DNA of 64,000 nucleotides from a virus. The translations under genes and the position numbers were made by a program. The DNA lies in the IMG/VR virus record IMGVR_UViG_3300025450_000015, positions 1-64,000 of that record; one strand, 5' to 3'. The notes under the pieces were generated by a model. That model was not told the origin of the DNA and ran no database searches. It saw only the letters and a program-made list of their open reading frames with translations. Positions 34,601-43,992 of this stretch are shown here, piece after piece; position 1 is the stretch's first letter, and each line of letters starts with the position of its first letter.

Positions 34601-37600
34601 TCGTTACTAATTAATTTCCATTGGCTATGAATATTTTGGTCTGTTTTATCAATAGTCCAATATTCAATTGCTAGTGCTACATCAGTTCCGTTTAGATATC
34701 GACTTGCATTTATAAGACTAAAGCTATTAGTACCAGTTAATGCAAGACATGTATAATCTTGTCCGCTTGGATTTGCAATTAAATTTGCAACATCATTTGC
34801 AGACATATTTCTTCCATCGACGCTAGGAATAATTTTTTTATTTTTTACCCAGAAATAATAAGTGTTTGTAAATGTTTTACTTACTGTGTCATATTTTGTA
34901 GTTGAGCTATAGGCTGAATTACCGTATAAACTTTTTCCGCTGATACCTGCTGTTAGTCCAGCTGGTGTATCAGCAATACTATCCCATACACTAGGTAATT
35001 GATTATAACTTACCCATTCGTAAATATCAACACTTGCACCTGCGGCAAGTGTATTCCATGCAGTGTTTCTATATAAAGGATCTGCAAAATAATTATTAAC
35101 AAATTTACAAGTTCTCAGATCCCACCATAGTTGACCGACTGGTTGGTCTGACCACCATCCTTCAATTCCGTTTGAAGATGCAACATTAACTGTTACTGTA
35201 CTATCACTGTAACTATAAGTTGCTGGGTCAAAGAACGTTTGATATTTGATTTCTTCTTCGGCAGGACCTGGAATTTTTCCTTGTAAAGGATCTACAACAT
35301 CCAAATAAGTAGACAATGTTCCTAATTTTTTATTATACAGGAATGCTTTTTTAATTTTACTTACATCTGGAATGGATACTTGCGTGTTATAAATTGTCCA
35401 GGCAAATACATTACTTAACTTTGTATATGTATAAACTTGTCCAGATTCAATATTATTAAACATTGCATACGGGGCACTAATTGCAATTTGATTATTGCCT
35501 ACTGCAAATCCAGTTCCGTATCCTTCTCCAAATTTATTTTCAGTTGCTAATGATTCGCTGAATATCCATTTACTATTGTATCTGTCGTAAATGTCAACCC
35601 TACCACTTGCATTATCTGCTGTTAAAAAATCAGTTGAATTTCTGTCAAATGTCGTTGTAGAGCTATCAAAGGAAGTACTAACTGTAGTATCACCGTATAA
35701 ACTATAAACAACAATAGTTTGACTATCATTCATAAATGATATCTTGTTACCAAATAAAGAATTAGTTTCAGGATTATTACTAATTAATGCTTGATTAAAA
35801 ATATACTGTCCATTTACAAGAGAATATACATTGATACCGCCTGCTTGCACTTTTGTATTACTTTGTGTATCATCGGAAATAGCAATATAATTTCCATAGT
35901 CGGATATTGCTATTCCAAATCCAAAATTAGAGTCAGATCCAACTAACACCTGCATAAAATCAGGATTGTTAACATCAGACACATCGTACACACTTACTGC
36001 ACCGGATGACGATACTAATAATGTGTTTCCATCTGCTGTTATTTTTAATGCACTACCAAAATTTACAGGGTTAGTTAACGATGCATCTGGATCGATATGT
36101 CCACTATAAGTCCATGTGTGTTCTACAAAGTTAATTGTTCCGCCTGGTAAACTGTTTTGATCAACCGGTGAATCTAAGAATAACGTATTCAAAGGTATAA
36201 TTGGAGCAGAAGTTCCGCTTAGTTGATTAGTGCTAGCAACAGCAAATGTTAAATTAACATCGTTATTAATAACCAGTTGTGTAATGGATGTACTCATGTC
36301 TTGAGTAGAACCAACAATCAAATAACTAAATGCTTGTTGTGATCCGTTTATTGTAAGATTTTCTTGTCCCTGGCTTATTACAATAGTATCAGGTAGAATA
36401 TTTGTACCTGTAACTGTCATACCTGCCAACACCTGACTTAAATTATAACTAGCACTATTGGTTACACTATAGTAAGAATATAATATGAATTTGGTTAATA
36501 CATAATCAACTTTTTGACCGCTAGTGTATCCACCGTTTGCACCAGACACTGCTATCATACCTGCACGTATTCCAAGAGTTGAATTAACTACTAAAATATT
36601 TTGTCCTGACTGAACTAAATTGTTGAATATAACTGTAGTTGCAACTCCTGATCCTGATCCAACGTTAGTTGCAATAAACGTTACGCCAACAGTATTTGCA
36701 GTTGCACCAATTGTAGTAAAATCTGTTGTACCTAGAGTGTAAATTGTATAAGTTGTTCCTATAACAAATGACCCAGCCGTTACTTTAAGTATTTCAGATG
36801 TAGTAACTCCTTGGTTTACTGCTTCACTGCCTACAGGATTATACTGTGACGAAGCCAGTGTGACTGTTGTATATCTTAATTGATAAACTCTACCTGCTCC
36901 GTTATTATGTCCAGGAGCACCAACGTACATAACATTATTTCCAAAAGCTACACTAGAACCAAATTGTTCATTAGTACTAGGAGATGGACTAATAATTGAA
37001 TCAACTAAACTATAATTGTTATTTAAATCTTTAACATACAGGCTTATCGCACCTTGTCCTACTATTGTGGAATTTATTCCCGATAAAGAATTTACAGGAA
37101 CATACGGAATAATTTGCCATGATAAAGATGTTGAGGACGGAGCAATTCCATTACTAGTAATCAAACACTCATAAAATATTCCATTTGTATCAGATACAAT
37201 ACTTCCAGGAGTATACGTATTGCTACTGTTATACAGTCCTACATAGCTGGTTGCTACTCGGTTGACTGTTGGACTACCGCCAACTAGCCAGACTCCGTCA
37301 TCACTAAAACTTAACACAGTAGAAAGTTGTGTAGGTTTTGTATTTTGTATTGGATACAACGGATTAGGGTTAGACATGAAAGGTGCAGTAAGAGTTGAGC
37401 GTTGTGCCCAAGGAACTACTGTTCCTGCTTTATCATAGGTAGTAATAACACCGGTTGATCCATTAGTTACTGCTAGTACAGAACCTTTACGATTCATAGC
37501 TACAACTGAACCAAATTGTAAATTTGCAGAGAATGAAATATTTGCCAAGGAAGATTGGCTAAACGCTGGATTGTATTTCCAAGTAGCCCAAGATCCTGCC

Positions 37601-40600
37601 CCACTATCATCGGTCCAAACTAATTCACCGGCTTTAAGTTTAACTGTATTACTTGTTGAATTCACAGTGTCTATACCTGCAAATCTTCTTGATACTAAAG
37701 AATACATTACCATCTGTCCAGTTTGTGTAAACGGAGATGGAAAATTTGAGATTTTAGTATTGATAGTAATTACATTTAAATTAACAGTAGCAATTTGATA
37801 AAACCCATCAAAAGTACTTAGATAAACACCTTGACTATTAATAGTTCCAGTTTCTCTTACTCCAATGTAAGAACCTGCTGTTAATGGTAAGCTATTCAAT
37901 GCTGTTATTGTTAGTACTCCGTTACTGTATGCAACAGATGATACTCTGATTTTTAAATCTGTAAAACGATATATATTCCAACTGTTATTATCAAATGCAG
38001 TCCAAATATACTGGCCTTCATCGATTGAAGTAATGGGGTATAACAAATTTCCTTTACTATCGGTATCGTTAATATTTGATAATGATTTTAAACTAAATTT
38101 AACATCTGCTGGATTAATATAACCAGCATCACGCAATAACGGATTATAATTTGTGTTTACTGGAAATGGATTAGAATTATAGCCGAGTGGTTTTACATAT
38201 ACATCATTAGGTGTTTGTTGATTCACAAAGTCGCTAATATTTTTATTAATAGAATTTGTTAAAAAATATCCTTGAGGATTATTTCTAAAATCTTTTTGGT
38301 CTAACACAAATTCTATATCCTCAAAAGCATTAGTTGCCCCATATCGGCCAACACGCAATGCCCACTCTTCATAAAATACTAGACTCTCCGCTTTGTCTTC
38401 GCTCAATACTCCAAACAAATGATTCAGCACATTTTGTGTACCTTTATCTCGAATCATACCTTGATAGAATTTAAATTCGCTGACAGGGTCTTGTATGATA
38501 TTATCCAGGTACTGTCTTTTTTGATAACCAATTAAATGTTGTGCAAATTTCTGTTGATCTGTATTAAAATTATCAACGTTAAGACTATAAAAATCTACAA
38601 ACTGTGTAGCAACATTTGTCCAGTTTGGCAATAGCTGTGCCGATGGTTTAGATTTTAATCTGGTCCATTGCTCAGATACAAAATTAATTGTTCCTGCTGT
38701 AAAGGCATTAGCACTATAATAGTTTCCTTGATATTCAATGATATCGGCCATATTATAATCTTGCCACGCTTGCCAAGAATCGATCTTAGCGGCATCATAC
38801 ACAAATCCAGGAATATCTAATCCGCCGTACCAGCCTTCGGTTACATACCCTGACAATTTTAAACGTTCTCTTCTATAACCTGTAGCAGGATTATAAATGA
38901 TATCATTAAAAATATCTGTATTATTAATTGTTACTACATGTTCATTTTGTATCAAATAAAAACTTGCACAATAAATTCCATGTGTACCTCTTGGACTATA
39001 TGTAACGGTATTTCCAGTTCGATAGCTATCTATATCGTTTGGAGTTAAAGGCGTACCGTCCACTTTAAATATTTCATAGCTGTTGAACGGATTACTTATA
39101 CTGTCAACAACTGTCAAATTAGTAATAAAATTGATACCATTGGCACTAGGACTTAAACTGATAACACTACTTCCAAGATTGCTTAATCCAGGTAATGCAG
39201 TCCATAGATTGTATTCAAACACAGCAGATGCCGGAATATTGTAGTTGGCACTATAATAATTGCCGTCGTATCGCACTACAGTTCCGTAACTATAAGGTTG
39301 ATTTACAGACCAGTCAGACCATTTTTCTTGTCCGTTACTCCAGTTTTGTGTTGTCCAGAACATGAACTCTCTAGCACTAGTGGACCAATTAGCAACACGG
39401 CCAAGATTATTATTGAAATCATCAAATATGAATCCTTGACTTAAAAGATATTGTTCATATCCTAATAAAAAGTCTACTACTTCTTGAATAGTAGTTAATT
39501 GTGTTCCGTAAGGCAATGTTTGTAAAGATGTGGTATCCCATGCCGATCTGAAAACAGCAGATACTCCGCCAGTTAACGGAAGAGATGCCAATAATGCGAA
39601 TGATTGACTATTAAAAGTTTCAGTAGCAACTGTACTAGTTACTGCTCTGTAATAAGAATTTCCATATTGCACAATCTGTCCGGCTGTATAAGATTGTCTC
39701 GGAGTCCAAGTTACAAAACTTTCTGAAATTCCTCCGACATTGACTGTGATGCCTGATTCTAAATAATTAAAATAATTAAAATATGGTTGTGTTTTACTAT
39801 AACCTTTAATTTCAAAACCGGTTGATAATTTTGTAATAATCACACCACTATAGGTTATTTTTTGAACAGGGCTAGAACTATTTAAAAATATGTTATAACT
39901 TTCTGGAGGAATAAAAACACTACCGGTAGCCAATGGGGTTTTACTTTCTAATAGTAAATTAAATTGTGGCTGGTTAGTAAATGCTCCAACTCTATAACTT
40001 AATTGAGGAGTTAAATTAGCTAAATTTGCAACATATAAATTATATGAATCTTGATTATTACTAAAAATAATATTTGAAATAAGATCAACTACATAATTGA
40101 TTAATCCAGCTGTTTGTACTCTAGATTTACTAGAATATAAATTAGGAATTTTTACATCAGCTGGTCGAATACGTAGCCCAGTGTCTTTATAAATTAATTG
40201 GCCGGCAATATTTCTTTCAATTCTATATCGATCTAACAAAATTCCAAAAGTTTTAGCAGGAGTTAACAACAAAGAAGATACTAACACACTAAATGGATAA
40301 TAGCTACTACGTCTCCATGCTGATTCAACTGGTCCCACATCTCCAAATACAAAGACACTATTTGTATTTTGTAATAATGGTCCGCTGGCTAATCCGCTAG
40401 TTGCAGGACTTACTAAGTTTCCAGATTCGTCAACTGGTAAATGATTTATTAAGAAAGGTCTTGCAAATTTAGATAATTTAATAACAGGCATCCCAGGTTC
40501 TTTAACAAGTCCTGCAGAGATATCTTGCCACATAGGTAAATTATCACTAGTATAAGGTGCTGGACCATACACACTAACCCACCAATTGGGTTGCTGACTA

Positions 40601-43600
40601 AATCCTAACATTTCCCATGGGCAAAGATTAGGACGATCGGTATCTAGCATCCAGCGATATACACCTCTCCAAAATCCCGGAACAGGGTTACCGTCCGGTG
40701 ATGTATCAAAAGAATAGTTATAAGTGAACAGATTAGCAACATCAAAATTTACAGGTTGAGTAAAATCTACGCCTACTAATCCAACCCAAGAATAGAATGA
40801 AGGAGAAAGTACCTCGTTAAATTCGCTTAGGGTGTAAGGAGTAGTTCGGTTATATCCTGGAATTATATCTGCGACATCAAAAATTGTAGAATCGTATTTT
40901 ACTTTAATATTATTAAAAATTCGTGTTTCTAATTCTAATAATACTGCATCTCTATAGTCGCCATATGCTAACACAATGCTACCGTCGTGCCCTTGTATTA
41001 CGTTTTGCGGAGATGCTAGTGTTGTATCTAAATAAATTTTAGGAACAAATGCAGGCCAAATTCCTAATTTAGTAGGAGTTGGCGGAACAAAACTTCCATC
41101 TGTACTGTCATACTCTACTGTAGTAATTGTATCACCGTTAGTTAACACAACAATATCTGTAATGACAATAAATCCTTGACTATTAAATGTATAGTCTTGT
41201 CCGTATATTAACTGAGTTTTTATAGCATTAGTTGTATGATAAACACCAACCGCCTGATTGCTAAGTTTATCTAACGTAAAAACACTAGTTAAAGGATAAG
41301 TTTTTATTCTATAATCTACAACTGTAAGATGTGTAGTAATACTTGCACCGTATGGCACCATATCACTAAAATAATAAGGAGCAGTATTTGGTTTGTTACC
41401 GTTAATAGATTGCATTACTAATTCAACCATAGTAACTGGATCTGTATCTACTCCTAAATTACTAGCTGCCGCAATAAAATTACGTTTAAAACTATTATAA
41501 TCATCCCTTGCTGTTTCAATAGCTTTAATAATATTATTAGATTCGGATGTAATATGATATAAACTTAAACTTAAAGGTCCGCTATGTTGTACAAATTTTG
41601 TTCCGTATTGTGTTACATTTCCTAAATCTCTTAAATTATCATCTCCCGGGAACACTCCAACAAATCCCGTTGGGAGGTTGTCAATAATACTAACAACATG
41701 GTCAGTAACTTCTCCCAATGTAAATGTATCAATAATATCATTTAATGGATTATTTTGAAGATTCAACGGTATTTCATAATAGCCGTTACTGTTAATTGCT
41801 TGCGAACTAAATGCTCTTATTGTTAATACATCTGTTGTAGTAATTGGCGTATTCAACACTAATTGTTTGTATTGAGGCGTATCGACTATTGTCCATTCTG
41901 AAGGACTAACTCTAAAACTATTAATATAAACTTTAACTACAAGATCTGATAAGTTTTTTATGTCATCAAAGATGTCAATGTTAAAATTATTTGTTTGTTC
42001 AGCACCTTCATAGATACGCACAGCGGCTTGTACTGTTGGTGTGGTACATGTTTGCCAGCCGTTTACATAACTAGAAACTCCTGCAAAATTAGTTTTTAAT
42101 AAAAATCCGGTATCAATACCTGTTGTGATAGTAGTCGAATTGTCTTTATAATTGAATGTATCTGTTGCAAGATTAAAATTAAAAACAATATCTCCAATAT
42201 TTGCAACATTTAAGTAGCTTAATGGAAATCCTAAAACTGAATCACTTGGGCCTGATCCTACTTGATAAGAAAACAGTTTAGTTCCTGTAAACGTAGAACC
42301 TGGATAAGTGGAAACATCACTAAAACTTATTTCATTATTGTCAAATATATCAAATAACGGTGGTTGATTTGAAGTTGTTTTTTGTTGTCCTTCAACCCAT
42401 ACTGTACCATTATACCAATACATCTGGCTTTGACCTTTAACTCCTTGTAATACTAGTACTGATTGATTCAATTCTGGGGTTGCTACTCGAGTTAACTGTA
42501 TTTGATTGCGACCTTGAATGTTTACAAAACTTACTTGATATATATTTCCTCGCACTAAAGGATCGGCATTTGCATTTGTAAACAATATGCGTTGCCCATC
42601 GGCTAATGAAATACCATCAATCGTATATCCTAACGACCCTTCAATTACATTAAAGACATCAGTTGTGTATGTATCAACTAAATCCACATCTGCTATTGAT
42701 ATCGTTCCTGTATTAAATAATTTTAAACCAGCTTCAAATTCAATAATAGGTCTGTTAGCTCTTGCTGTTTGATCTAATGAAGGAACATCTTTATTATAAT
42801 TTGCACTAGCTATAATAACATCTTTATGAAACCAACGATTGATCCTAGACCAAGGATTATGATCAGTACTTGCACGATTAATTACTATATAATCTTTAAC
42901 ATTTGCATAGCCTGTTGAATCATCAAAGGGCAACGAAGCAAATGGTGAAGAATCAAATTCGACTGATAAATTGGAAGTATAAGGACTCAATATCTCTAGT
43001 AATTTTTCAGAAACTAATTTAATTGCAACGCCAACTCCTTCAACATAATAGCTACCAACAGCATATTGCGATGGAGCTACATTTCCACCAAAATTTACTT
43101 TCATCCCGTTACTTAATGCAGTTCCGTCTGAAAGGGTGTATGTTTGTTTTCCAATAATTTCTTTATCTACGTCAAGAAATGTATTATCTACAATGTCAAA
43201 AATTTCAATAGCGCCGCCTAAATTAATATCAGTTTCGCTTTGATAAAATATTAAACTAGGAGCATTAAGCGGTACTGTAAATGTTATTGTTCCTAACTCT
43301 ACGCTATGATCACTAACTCCTTCTTTATATAGATACCCTTGTTCTATACTACGTTCAGTCATAAAACTAAAAGGATTACCCGGGCTTACAATATTAAAAT
43401 TGTAGGTTTGACCTCTATATAATTTTAATACAGGATTTAAAGTTAGTCCGTCAGGTGTAAACAAATATTCATTTGTATTACCTTCAGCCTGTATTGCAAC
43501 ATTGTAAGTACTATTCGTACCTAGTTGCTGACCGTAAATTGTAATAGTGTCAGGGCCGTATGGTAACCAATAGTAATCTTGAAAGTTTACAAATTTGTCC

Positions 43601-43992
43601 CAATCGATATGAGGATCCCAACTATAGAATTCTTGATTGTTTAATCTGTTATGATTTTTTGTGTTGGCTCCAAACACTCCTAACTGATTGATATAGTCAA
43701 TATAATCTTTAAAGAATGTAACATTGCCTAACGCATCTGTTACTGTAAATCCTGGCTCTAATTGATAATTCTGTCTAGTATTATCTGCCGCAGTAACATA
43801 AACATCTTTACCAGTTGCGGCTTTTGCATTTTTACGACCAATAAATCCACTAGTTTTTGTTATTGTACCAGGTTGATATAACTGATCAATCGTCGATTGC
43901 AAAAACTTTTTATTTGCAATAGTCTGATAAAAATCAGGAAGAAAATTAACACCTAGACCAGTGTTGCCGGTTGGAATATTACTATTGGCCAT
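28663..43992 (-). CDS. giant virion structural protein, 5109 aa
   Basis: A single open frame of 15.3 kb, nearly a quarter of the window. The start (MANSNIPTGNTGLGVNFLPDFY, in two blocks with QTIANKKFLQSTIDQLYQPGT, then GFIGRKNAKAATGKDVYV and FFKDYIDYINQLGVF) matches the conserved beginning of very large structural proteins of T4-like marine phages. It overlaps the gp6 stop (TAATG). It occupies the slot between gp6 and the fibres, where T4 has gp7 to gp11, so it may replace several wedge proteins. Visible modules include four CBM5/12-like motifs (residues about 1429-1470, 1561-1600, 1740-1775, 2250-2295), a run of seven propeller-like repeats at about 2150-2860, and two copies of a TDFT.IGA cassette. 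There is no catalytic motif I can identify. Presumed baseplate or side-fibre component. Confidence 0.72.
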   Translation of the reverse strand: MANSNIPTGNTGLGVNFLPDFYQTIANKKFLQSTIDQLYQPGTITKTSGFIGRKNAKAATGKDVYVTAADNTRQNYQLEPGFTVTDALGNVTFFKDYIDYINQLGVFGANTKNHNRLNNQEFYSWDPHIDWDKFVNFQDYYWLPYGPDTITIYGQQLGTNSTYNVAIQAEGNTNEYLFTPDGLTLNPVLKLYRGQTYNFNIVSPGNPFSFMTERSIEQGYLYKEGVSDHSVELGTITFTVPLNAPSLIFYQSETDINLGGAIEIFDIVDNTFLDVDKEIIGKQTYTLSDGTALSNGMKVNFGGNVAPSQYAVGSYYVEGVGVAIKLVSEKLLEILSPYTSNLSVEFDSSPFASLPFDDSTGYANVKDYIVINRASTDHNPWSRINRWFHKDVIIASANYNKDVPSLDQTARANRPIIEFEAGLKLFNTGTISIADVDLVDTYTTDVFNVIEGSLGYTIDGISLADGQRILFTNANADPLVRGNIYQVSFVNIQGRNQIQLTRVATPELNQSVLVLQGVKGQSQMYWYNGTVWVEGQQKTTSNQPPLFDIFDNNEISFSDVSTYPGSTFTGTKLFSYQVGSGPSDSVLGFPLSYLNVANIGDIVFNFNLATDTFNYKDNSTTITTGIDTGFLLKTNFAGVSSYVNGWQTCTTPTVQAAVRIYEGAEQTNNFNIDIFDDIKNLSDLVVKVYINSFRVSPSEWTIVDTPQYKQLVLNTPITTTDVLTIRAFSSQAINSNGYYEIPLNLQNNPLNDIIDTFTLGEVTDHVVSIIDNLPTGFVGVFPGDDNLRDLGNVTQYGTKFVQHSGPLSLSLYHITSESNNIIKAIETARDDYNSFKRNFIAAASNLGVDTDPVTMVELVMQSINGNKPNTAPYYFSDMVPYGASITTHLTVVDYRIKTYPLTSVFTLDKLSNQAVGVYHTTNAIKTQLIYGQDYTFNSQGFIVITDIVVLTNGDTITTVEYDSTDGSFVPPTPTKLGIWPAFVPKIYLDTTLASPQNVIQGHDGSIVLAYGDYRDAVLLELETRIFNNIKVKYDSTIFDVADIIPGYNRTTPYTLSEFNEVLSPSFYSWVGLVGVDFTQPVNFDVANLFTYNYSFDTSPDGNPVPGFWRGVYRWMLDTDRPNLCPWEMLGFSQQPNWWVSVYGPAPYTSDNLPMWQDISAGLVKEPGMPVIKLSKFARPFLINHLPVDESGNLVSPATSGLASGPLLQNTNSVFVFGDVGPVESAWRRSSYYPFSVLVSSLLLTPAKTFGILLDRYRIERNIAGQLIYKDTGLRIRPADVKIPNLYSSKSRVQTAGLINYVVDLISNIIFSNNQDSYNLYVANLANLTPQLSYRVGAFTNQPQFNLLLESKTPLATGSVFIPPESYNIFLNSSSPVQKITYSGVIITKLSTGFEIKGYSKTQPYFNYFNYLESGITVNVGGISESFVTWTPRQSYTAGQIVQYGNSYYRAVTSTVATETFNSQSFALLASLPLTGGVSAVFRSAWDTTSLQTLPYGTQLTTIQEVVDFLLGYEQYLLSQGFIFDDFNNNLGRVANWSTSAREFMFWTTQNWSNGQEKWSDWSVNQPYSYGTVVRYDGNYYSANYNIPASAVFEYNLWTALPGLSNLGSSVISLSPSANGINFITNLTVVDSISNPFNSYEIFKVDGTPLTPNDIDSYRTGNTVTYSPRGTHGIYCASFYLIQNEHVVTINNTDIFNDIIYNPATGYRRERLKLSGYVTEGWYGGLDIPGFVYDAAKIDSWQAWQDYNMADIIEYQGNYYSANAFTAGTINFVSEQWTRLKSKPSAQLLPNWTNVATQFVDFYSLNVDNFNTDQQKFAQHLIGYQKRQYLDNIIQDPVSEFKFYQGMIRDKGTQNVLNHLFGVLSEDKAESLVFYEEWALRVGRYGATNAFEDIEFVLDQKDFRNNPQGYFLTNSINKNISDFVNQQTPNDVYVKPLGYNSNPFPVNTNYNPLLRDAGYINPADVKFSLKSLSNINDTDSKGNLLYPITSIDEGQYIWTAFDNNSWNIYRFTDLKIRVSSVAYSNGVLTITALNSLPLTAGSYIGVRETGTINSQGVYLSTFDGFYQIATVNLNVITINTKISNFPSPFTQTGQMVMYSLVSRRFAGIDTVNSTSNTVKLKAGELVWTDDSGAGSWATWKYNPAFSQSSLANISFSANLQFGSVVAMNRKGSVLAVTNGSTGVITTYDKAGTVVPWAQRSTLTAPFMSNPNPLYPIQNTKPTQLSTVLSFSDDGVWLVGGSPTVNRVATSYVGLYNSSNTYTPGSIVSDTNGIFYECLITSNGIAPSSTSLSWQIIPYVPVNSLSGINSTIVGQGAISLYVKDLNNNYSLVDSIISPSPSTNEQFGSSVAFGNNVMYVGAPGHNNGAGRVYQLRYTTVTLASSQYNPVGSEAVNQGVTTSEILKVTAGSFVIGTTYTIYTLGTTDFTTIGATANTVGVTFIATNVGSGSGVATTVIFNNLVQSGQNILVVNSTLGIRAGMIAVSGANGGYTSGQKVDYVLTKFILYSYYSVTNSASYNLSQVLAGMTVTGTNILPDTIVISQGQENLTINGSQQAFSYLIVGSTQDMSTSITQLVINNDVNLTFAVASTNQLSGTSAPIIPLNTLFLDSPVDQNSLPGGTINFVEHTWTYSGHIDPDASLTNPVNFGSALKITADGNTLLVSSSGAVSVYDVSDVNNPDFMQVLVGSDSNFGFGIAISDYGNYIAISDDTQSNTKVQAGGINVYSLVNGQYIFNQALISNNPETNSLFGNKISFMNDSQTIVVYSLYGDTTVSTSFDSSTTTFDRNSTDFLTADNASGRVDIYDRYNSKWIFSESLATENKFGEGYGTGFAVGNNQIAISAPYAMFNNIESGQVYTYTKLSNVFAWTIYNTQVSIPDVSKIKKAFLYNKKLGTLSTYLDVVDPLQGKIPGPAEEEIKYQTFFDPATYSYSDSTVTVNVASSNGIEGWWSDQPVGQLWWDLRTCKFVNNYFADPLYRNTAWNTLAAGASVDIYEWVSYNQLPSVWDSIADTPAGLTAGISGKSLYGNSAYSSTTKYDTVSKTFTNTYYFWVKNKKIIPSVDGRNMSANDVANLIANPSGQDYTCLALTGTNSFSLINASRYLNGTDVALAIEYWTIDKTDQNIHSQWKLISNDPVVDLPNTIEQKWFDSLCGVDQGGRPVPDPSLPVKLRYGIENRPRQGMFVNRVEAIKELIERTNLVLSTYQTTNSRNISALESYDPTPDKILGLWDISYNTEAELKFASIGSFALPSVKPVITNGSITGITIVNAGNGYGYAPYIEITGSGEGAIVKATINALGQITGATIINGGQGYNNNTICTIRSYSVLILSDSTAYGAWSIYSYDPATGIWSRSLSQSYDVRKYWSYTDWYATGFSQFNGPDFKINTFADLFAVNESLSALSDQGIGILVKIINGSSSNWILLEKYASSTSVDWTQSYRIVGIENGTIQFKSSLYSFSGTDVGYDANIFDGGDFDVQASAELRIILNCIKNNILIDDLKQDYLDLFFTNVRYAHSEQPFIDWIFKTSFVRATHKVGTLGQPVNYPIDNLRNFEDYVAEVKPYRTKVREYISDYTGMDTTESAVTDFDLQTTYENGGFTTIQVTDVNGTLQTSNPLIESYPWKFWNDNVGFKVIEIVITNGGSGYTNVPQIIISSPTGSNPVTATADALISNGKVSKITLLNVDQFGASGNGYLFAPTVTINGGLGANGVQAQAVAIIGNGLVRSNLVGMKFDRVNYGYYITNLQQVDTFTAIINRVQYPLTWAPDTRIDQTVVTVNGTPVLRELYTLSKVTSMESGYTQYTGSITFTFNIAVGSTIIVTYHKDISVLTATDRIQYFYNPTTGQLGKDLSQLMTGTDYGGVTVTGLNFNISGGWDDAPYLSDTWDSRDPNFNDYSVQVLANTHVFTLPYTPPNNTNINVYYVKQKTYSYTSDGSTLVYPVDQNLISPSVTITTSALTSGITTTYNSLGSAGFTVKVASTTGMVPGMRIYGQGFLSRQKILRIENSTTLILDSIPDNLSYLRFYNSFGSSGILLQVSSTSKIIPGMLITSTTSVNGVATPAYFLSGQTVVSVVSSTILKISAPPDATPPNDQAIIFSSLPTNGSSLTVSNIAGGNVLTLNSLNGLKVGAVVTNALVTAGSFTPGILYTISSIGSTDFTLIGALANQTGESFTATGVGSGTGTAATVSSFSYDTTITAINTSTNAVTLSQVILTNMLPSTQVTFTEKLQELTDVVLIPGSATLKTAYPVGSTINITGTYSPIRLDDPNFGTAQQTNANAIIKTPVVGTTITPATIGGGGASLSVSFSAVDYGGSASTTSFASTLSGTVIDQSITNVIELPASFTVNTGDRFILRESTSDGSVPTPDTDYDTKLDGGNLAYTTATGLAPDDILLDGDGFVTPTSSPAPEEVVPGQVVDTLAIKVYDQTGTGSANIKVVNYETDGITSTYNIGQQPNSSRAIIVKLNGNIVTYNTDYLINYTTTPNITFINTPTANQLVSIYSVGFSGSNLLDIDYFIGDGTTVDFITRASWNSTVTSLVYVNGVATSVTLFETDTSYEVAGFIGIQFASPPPAGALINYIIVSGLQQTFAITTTQSITPVVGVSAYTLSYPIGNNLPYESNMIVRVGQSILSAPVNSYFTIGGNRLNYTIDPSKAVPQSVTTNNILVYAGNNLLNASSDYSIDPTGITIKINRAIYSQYSGQQLIVSIVANNAYAYNPSTSQITFATVPSGVVEIISSYVQNVLDIQRTTIQYNSSYNITPSSTSYFNYKNIPGGIIKLDRPVIDGNYVWVIKNSTLLSNSIDYILNSDFQSITLAKTLSPTDTVTLITFGNNVVQTSIAYMQFKDMLNRVNYKRLNLNKQTTLAQTLHWNDTTIIVSDASNLDIPSPSNNKPGVVEIRGERIEYFTLTGNTLGQLRRGTLGTGVTKVNPSGTFVQGIGPSETIPYIDTVQTTQITSLGTTTITLPYTVTSANQIEIFVGGQNDLVRLKKQSYKIFDINNAPYSPAGDVSYPADFTVNGTSTITLTNAPAFGTLITVVRTTGTLWDGYDLKQLNQSPSVRAGTSTTSILQGKDTVSTFVKAQPGIWYNGFIQISNSTDPTFDGNNVSLDTGNTTMDQG

